7,961 nucleotides of DNA, taken from the NCBI GenBank assembly GCA_009783525.1, contig WRDG01000100.1, positions 1 through 7,961 on the forward strand, read 5' to 3'. A program made the translations under genes and the position numbers. Shown piece after piece: positions 6,741-7,961 of this stretch (positions are counted from its first letter, which is position 1; each line of letters starts with the position of its first letter). The stretch is from Defluviitaleaceae bacterium (GTDB taxonomy: Bacteria; Bacillota; Clostridia; Lachnospirales; WQUN01). The notes beneath the pieces are model-generated. The model saw only the letters and a program-made list of their open reading frames with translations. It was not told the DNA's origin and did no database searches.

Positions 6741-7714
6741 ATTTTTGCCTTTGACTTCGCGCTTTCCTGCGCTTTCATTACCATGCGCACGCTGTTGATA
6801 TTGCTACCGCAGCCGGTAGGCGGCTCGGTCCCGTTTTGCAACGCGCAAAACATGTCGTCGATGCAGCTTTCGTGGCCTTCGCCGCGTTCGTAGGGCTTGA
6901 ACGGAACTGGGCGGACCTCGCCGCTTTCCGTTTGATATTCGAGGCGCGGGCCGACCCACGCCGCGCTCCCTTTTTCGCACAGTATATGCCACTCCGCGTT
7001 CCACGACGTGTTTAACCCAAGCGCGCACCAGGAGCCGTGATATCCGAACACGATGCCGCTTGTCATCTCGAACACCGCGCTTGCGCAAGCCGCGCCCCTG
7101 TACCACGACCACATTGGGTTGTACTCGTGGCAGTAGACGCTTTTTGCGTCCGCGCCCGTGATGTAGCGCGCCTCGTCGAACGTATGGATCGCCATGTCCG
7201 CTATCAGCGGGCTGCCCATTTCGTCGCGGAAGCCGCCGAACCTCGGGCCGGTAAAAAAGTCCGCTTTTATGTGCCCGACGCGCCCGAGCTCGCCGCTTGC
7301 CAAAAAGTCGCGCAGCGAAGTGATTTGCGCGTTGTAGCGGTAATTTTGCATGACAAAATATTTTTTGCCCGTTTTTGCCGCGCAGGCGACCATCGCCTCC
7401 GCGTCTTCCAAATTGTCGGACATCGGTTTTTCGCCGAACACATGACGCCCGGCGCGCAGCGCTTCCGTGACTATCTGCCTGTGCCGGTCCGGCGGCGTGT
7501 TGTCGATTACAATGTCCGCGTCCGGCTCGCCCGCGAGCGCTTCGGTAAGGGATGCGTACGTATTGCAACCCAATCCGTATTTTTCGTTTTGACTTACTGC
7601 CCGTTGCGGCAAAATGTCTGCAAGCCCGGCGATTTTCGCGTCGCCGCGCTTTAGCAGTACGTTTATCCATGCGTTTGAAATGCCGCCGCAGCCGGCGATT
7701 ATTATTTTATGCAT
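6728..7714 (-). CDS. Gfo/Idh/MocA family NAD(P)-dependent oxidoreductase
   Basis: This 328-residue soluble enzyme of the family oxidises or reduces sugars, inositols and related polyols. The N-terminal Rossmann fold shows IIIAGCGGIS (4-13) for dinucleotide binding. The family signature EKPMSDNLEDA (95-105) includes the catalytic-site Lys96. Asp173 and His177 in IADMAIHTFDEA are the conserved acid/base region of the C-terminal domain. The substrate cannot be told from sequence. I chose ATG at 7714 because the protein then begins MHKIIIAG, directly on the first beta strand. An in-frame TTG at 7738 would add eight basic residues (MHAARRKK), but it lies inside a perfect palindrome and has no ribosome site. 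The true ribosome site is weak (GGA within CGGAAAAAA before the ATG). The gene leads the DUF1846 and R-M genes. Confidence 0.9.
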   Translation of the reverse strand: MHKIIIAGCGGISNAWINVLLKRGDAKIAGLADILPQRAVSQNEKYGLGCNTYASLTEALAGEPDADIVIDNTPPDRHRQIVTEALRAGRHVFGEKPMSDNLEDAEAMVACAAKTGKKYFVMQNYRYNAQITSLRDFLASGELGRVGHIKADFFTGPRFGGFRDEMGSPLIADMAIHTFDEARYITGADAKSVYCHEYNPMWSWYRGAACASAVFEMTSGIVFGYHGSWCALGLNTSWNAEWHILCEKGSAAWVGPRLEYQTESGEVRPVPFKPYERGEGHESCIDDMFCALQNGTEPPTGCGSNINSVRMVMKAQESAKSKAKICIA

Positions 7715-7733
7715 TTTTTTCCGTCGCGCCGCG

Positions 7734-7750
7734 TGCAAGAATTTCTTGCA
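7734..7750. promoter_or_regulatory. Perfect 17-bp palindrome upstream of the oxidoreductase gene (candidate operator)
   Basis: TGCAAGAA-T-TTCTTGCA is an 8+1+8 perfect inverted repeat, centred 28 bases upstream of the oxidoreductase ATG at 7714. Its size and odd-centred symmetry fit a dimeric repressor site. In RNA it would form a hairpin just before the ribosome site, though a one-base loop makes that less favourable. The regulator is not identifiable. Confidence 0.5.
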
Positions 7751-7780
7751 AAAAACGCCCGCGCCTTTCTTTTTCGATTT

Positions 7781-7905
7781 AGTATTCGATTATTAACTAG
7801 ATTTTGCTCGCAAAAAATCCCGGCAGTAAGAATTTTTCTTTAGAAAAATTTTAGGGGATTTTTCGAAGTGCAAAATCGGCATTTTGCAGTTAATCATCGA
7901 ATACT
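7781..7905. repeat. 125-bp nested inverted-repeat element in the intergenic region
   Basis: The outer arms 7781-7798 and 7888-7905 are inverted repeats of 18 bases with one mismatch (T7791 against C7895). Inside them, GATTTTGC (7800-7807) pairs with 7870-7877, AAAAATCCC (7813-7821) pairs with 7855-7863, and a perfect 9-base stem AATTTTTCT/AGAAAAATT sits at the centre (7831-7850). The same bases can also fold locally into three small hairpins (about 7801-7816, 7831-7850 and 7870-7887) enclosed by the outer stem, giving a cloverleaf-like layout. No U-tract follows, so it is not a typical terminator. It may be a MITE- or REP-like repeat or a structured RNA. The rest of the 7739-7905 gap holds only the palindrome and weak promoter-like AT-rich sequence. 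Confidence 0.6.
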
Positions 7906-7961
7906 TTATTTTTTTGCGTTTTCACCCAAGATTGTTTTTACCATCGCGGCCGCCGCCTGCA
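7906..7961 (-). CDS. 3' end of an unidentified minus-strand gene (partial)
   Basis: Reading the minus strand from the right edge, one frame gives QAAAAMVKTILGENAKK and then TAA at 7906-7908. The composition is coding-like and a lysine-rich soluble C-terminus is common. The fragment is too short to name the protein. A sugar-binding or regulatory protein would fit the Ala-rich helix but cannot be supported. The stop codon directly abuts the outer arm of the inverted-repeat element. Confidence 0.4.
   Translation of the reverse strand, partial: QAAAAMVKTILGENAKK

Noticed and set aside
7037..7654. Plus-strand 205-residue open frame opposite the oxidoreductase
   Set aside because: It is antisense to a well-supported gene and its composition reflects the complement of that gene.
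6804..7670. Long minus-strand open frame overlapping the oxidoreductase in another frame
   Set aside because: Its translation is Arg/Ala-rich and without family motifs, a typical shadow in GC-rich coding DNA.
7715..7738. TTG at 7738 as start of the oxidoreductase
   Set aside because: It adds eight basic residues before the first beta strand, lies inside the 17-bp palindrome and has no ribosome site. ATG at 7714 fits the family N-terminus.
7831..7850. Central hairpin as a Rho-independent terminator
   Set aside because: The stem is almost all A-T and no U-tract follows on either strand at the right distance.

Overview
The window looks like chromosomal DNA from a low-to-mid GC Gram-positive bacterium, probably a member of the Clostridia. 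The evidence is a sorting-signal-like C-terminus (SPNTGD, membrane helix, KKR tail), a secreted transglutaminase-like protein of a type common in Clostridia, and a UPF0371/DUF1846 protein. No rRNA, tRNA, CRISPR array, transposase or integrase was seen, so the genus cannot be named.

Layout, left to right. Positions 1-2934 hold a plus-strand operon of three tightly packed genes. They are a surface protein (5' end outside the window) with three Trp/acid-rich repeats and a C-terminal anchor, a secreted transglutaminase-like protein, and a cytoplasmic protein with an unidentified helical N-terminus and a C-terminal phospho-receiver domain. From 7961 down to 2950 every gene is on the minus strand. 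In transcription order these are the last 18 codons of an unidentified gene, a 125-bp nested inverted-repeat element that begins at the base after its stop codon, a 17-bp perfect palindrome, a Gfo/Idh/MocA oxidoreductase, the DUF1846 protein, and then an m4C-type DNA methyltransferase followed by a restriction endonuclease that resembles the CfrBI family.

The methyltransferase and endonuclease (about 2935-5255) form a complete two-gene restriction-modification (R-M) cassette. It is clearly more AT-rich than both flanks: 13 G+C in the 60 bases at 4681-4740, against 37 in the 60 bases at 6361-6420. It sits between two convergent operons with only 15 and 18 noncoding bases at the seams, which suggests horizontal acquisition at a permissive convergent junction. 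The methyltransferase has an N-terminal HEAT-like helical-repeat region, and the endonuclease has a predicted helix-turn-helix. These are the most unusual protein architectures here. By eye I found no CCWWGG site, the sequence cut by CfrBI, anywhere in the window.

Functional picture: the plus-strand operon probably builds and senses something at the cell envelope. The minus-strand chain combines two metabolic or unknown housekeeping proteins with a DNA-defence module that appears to depend partly on the upstream genes for transcription. The 7735-7905 region carries the most noncoding structure and is the best place to look for regulation or a small repeat family.
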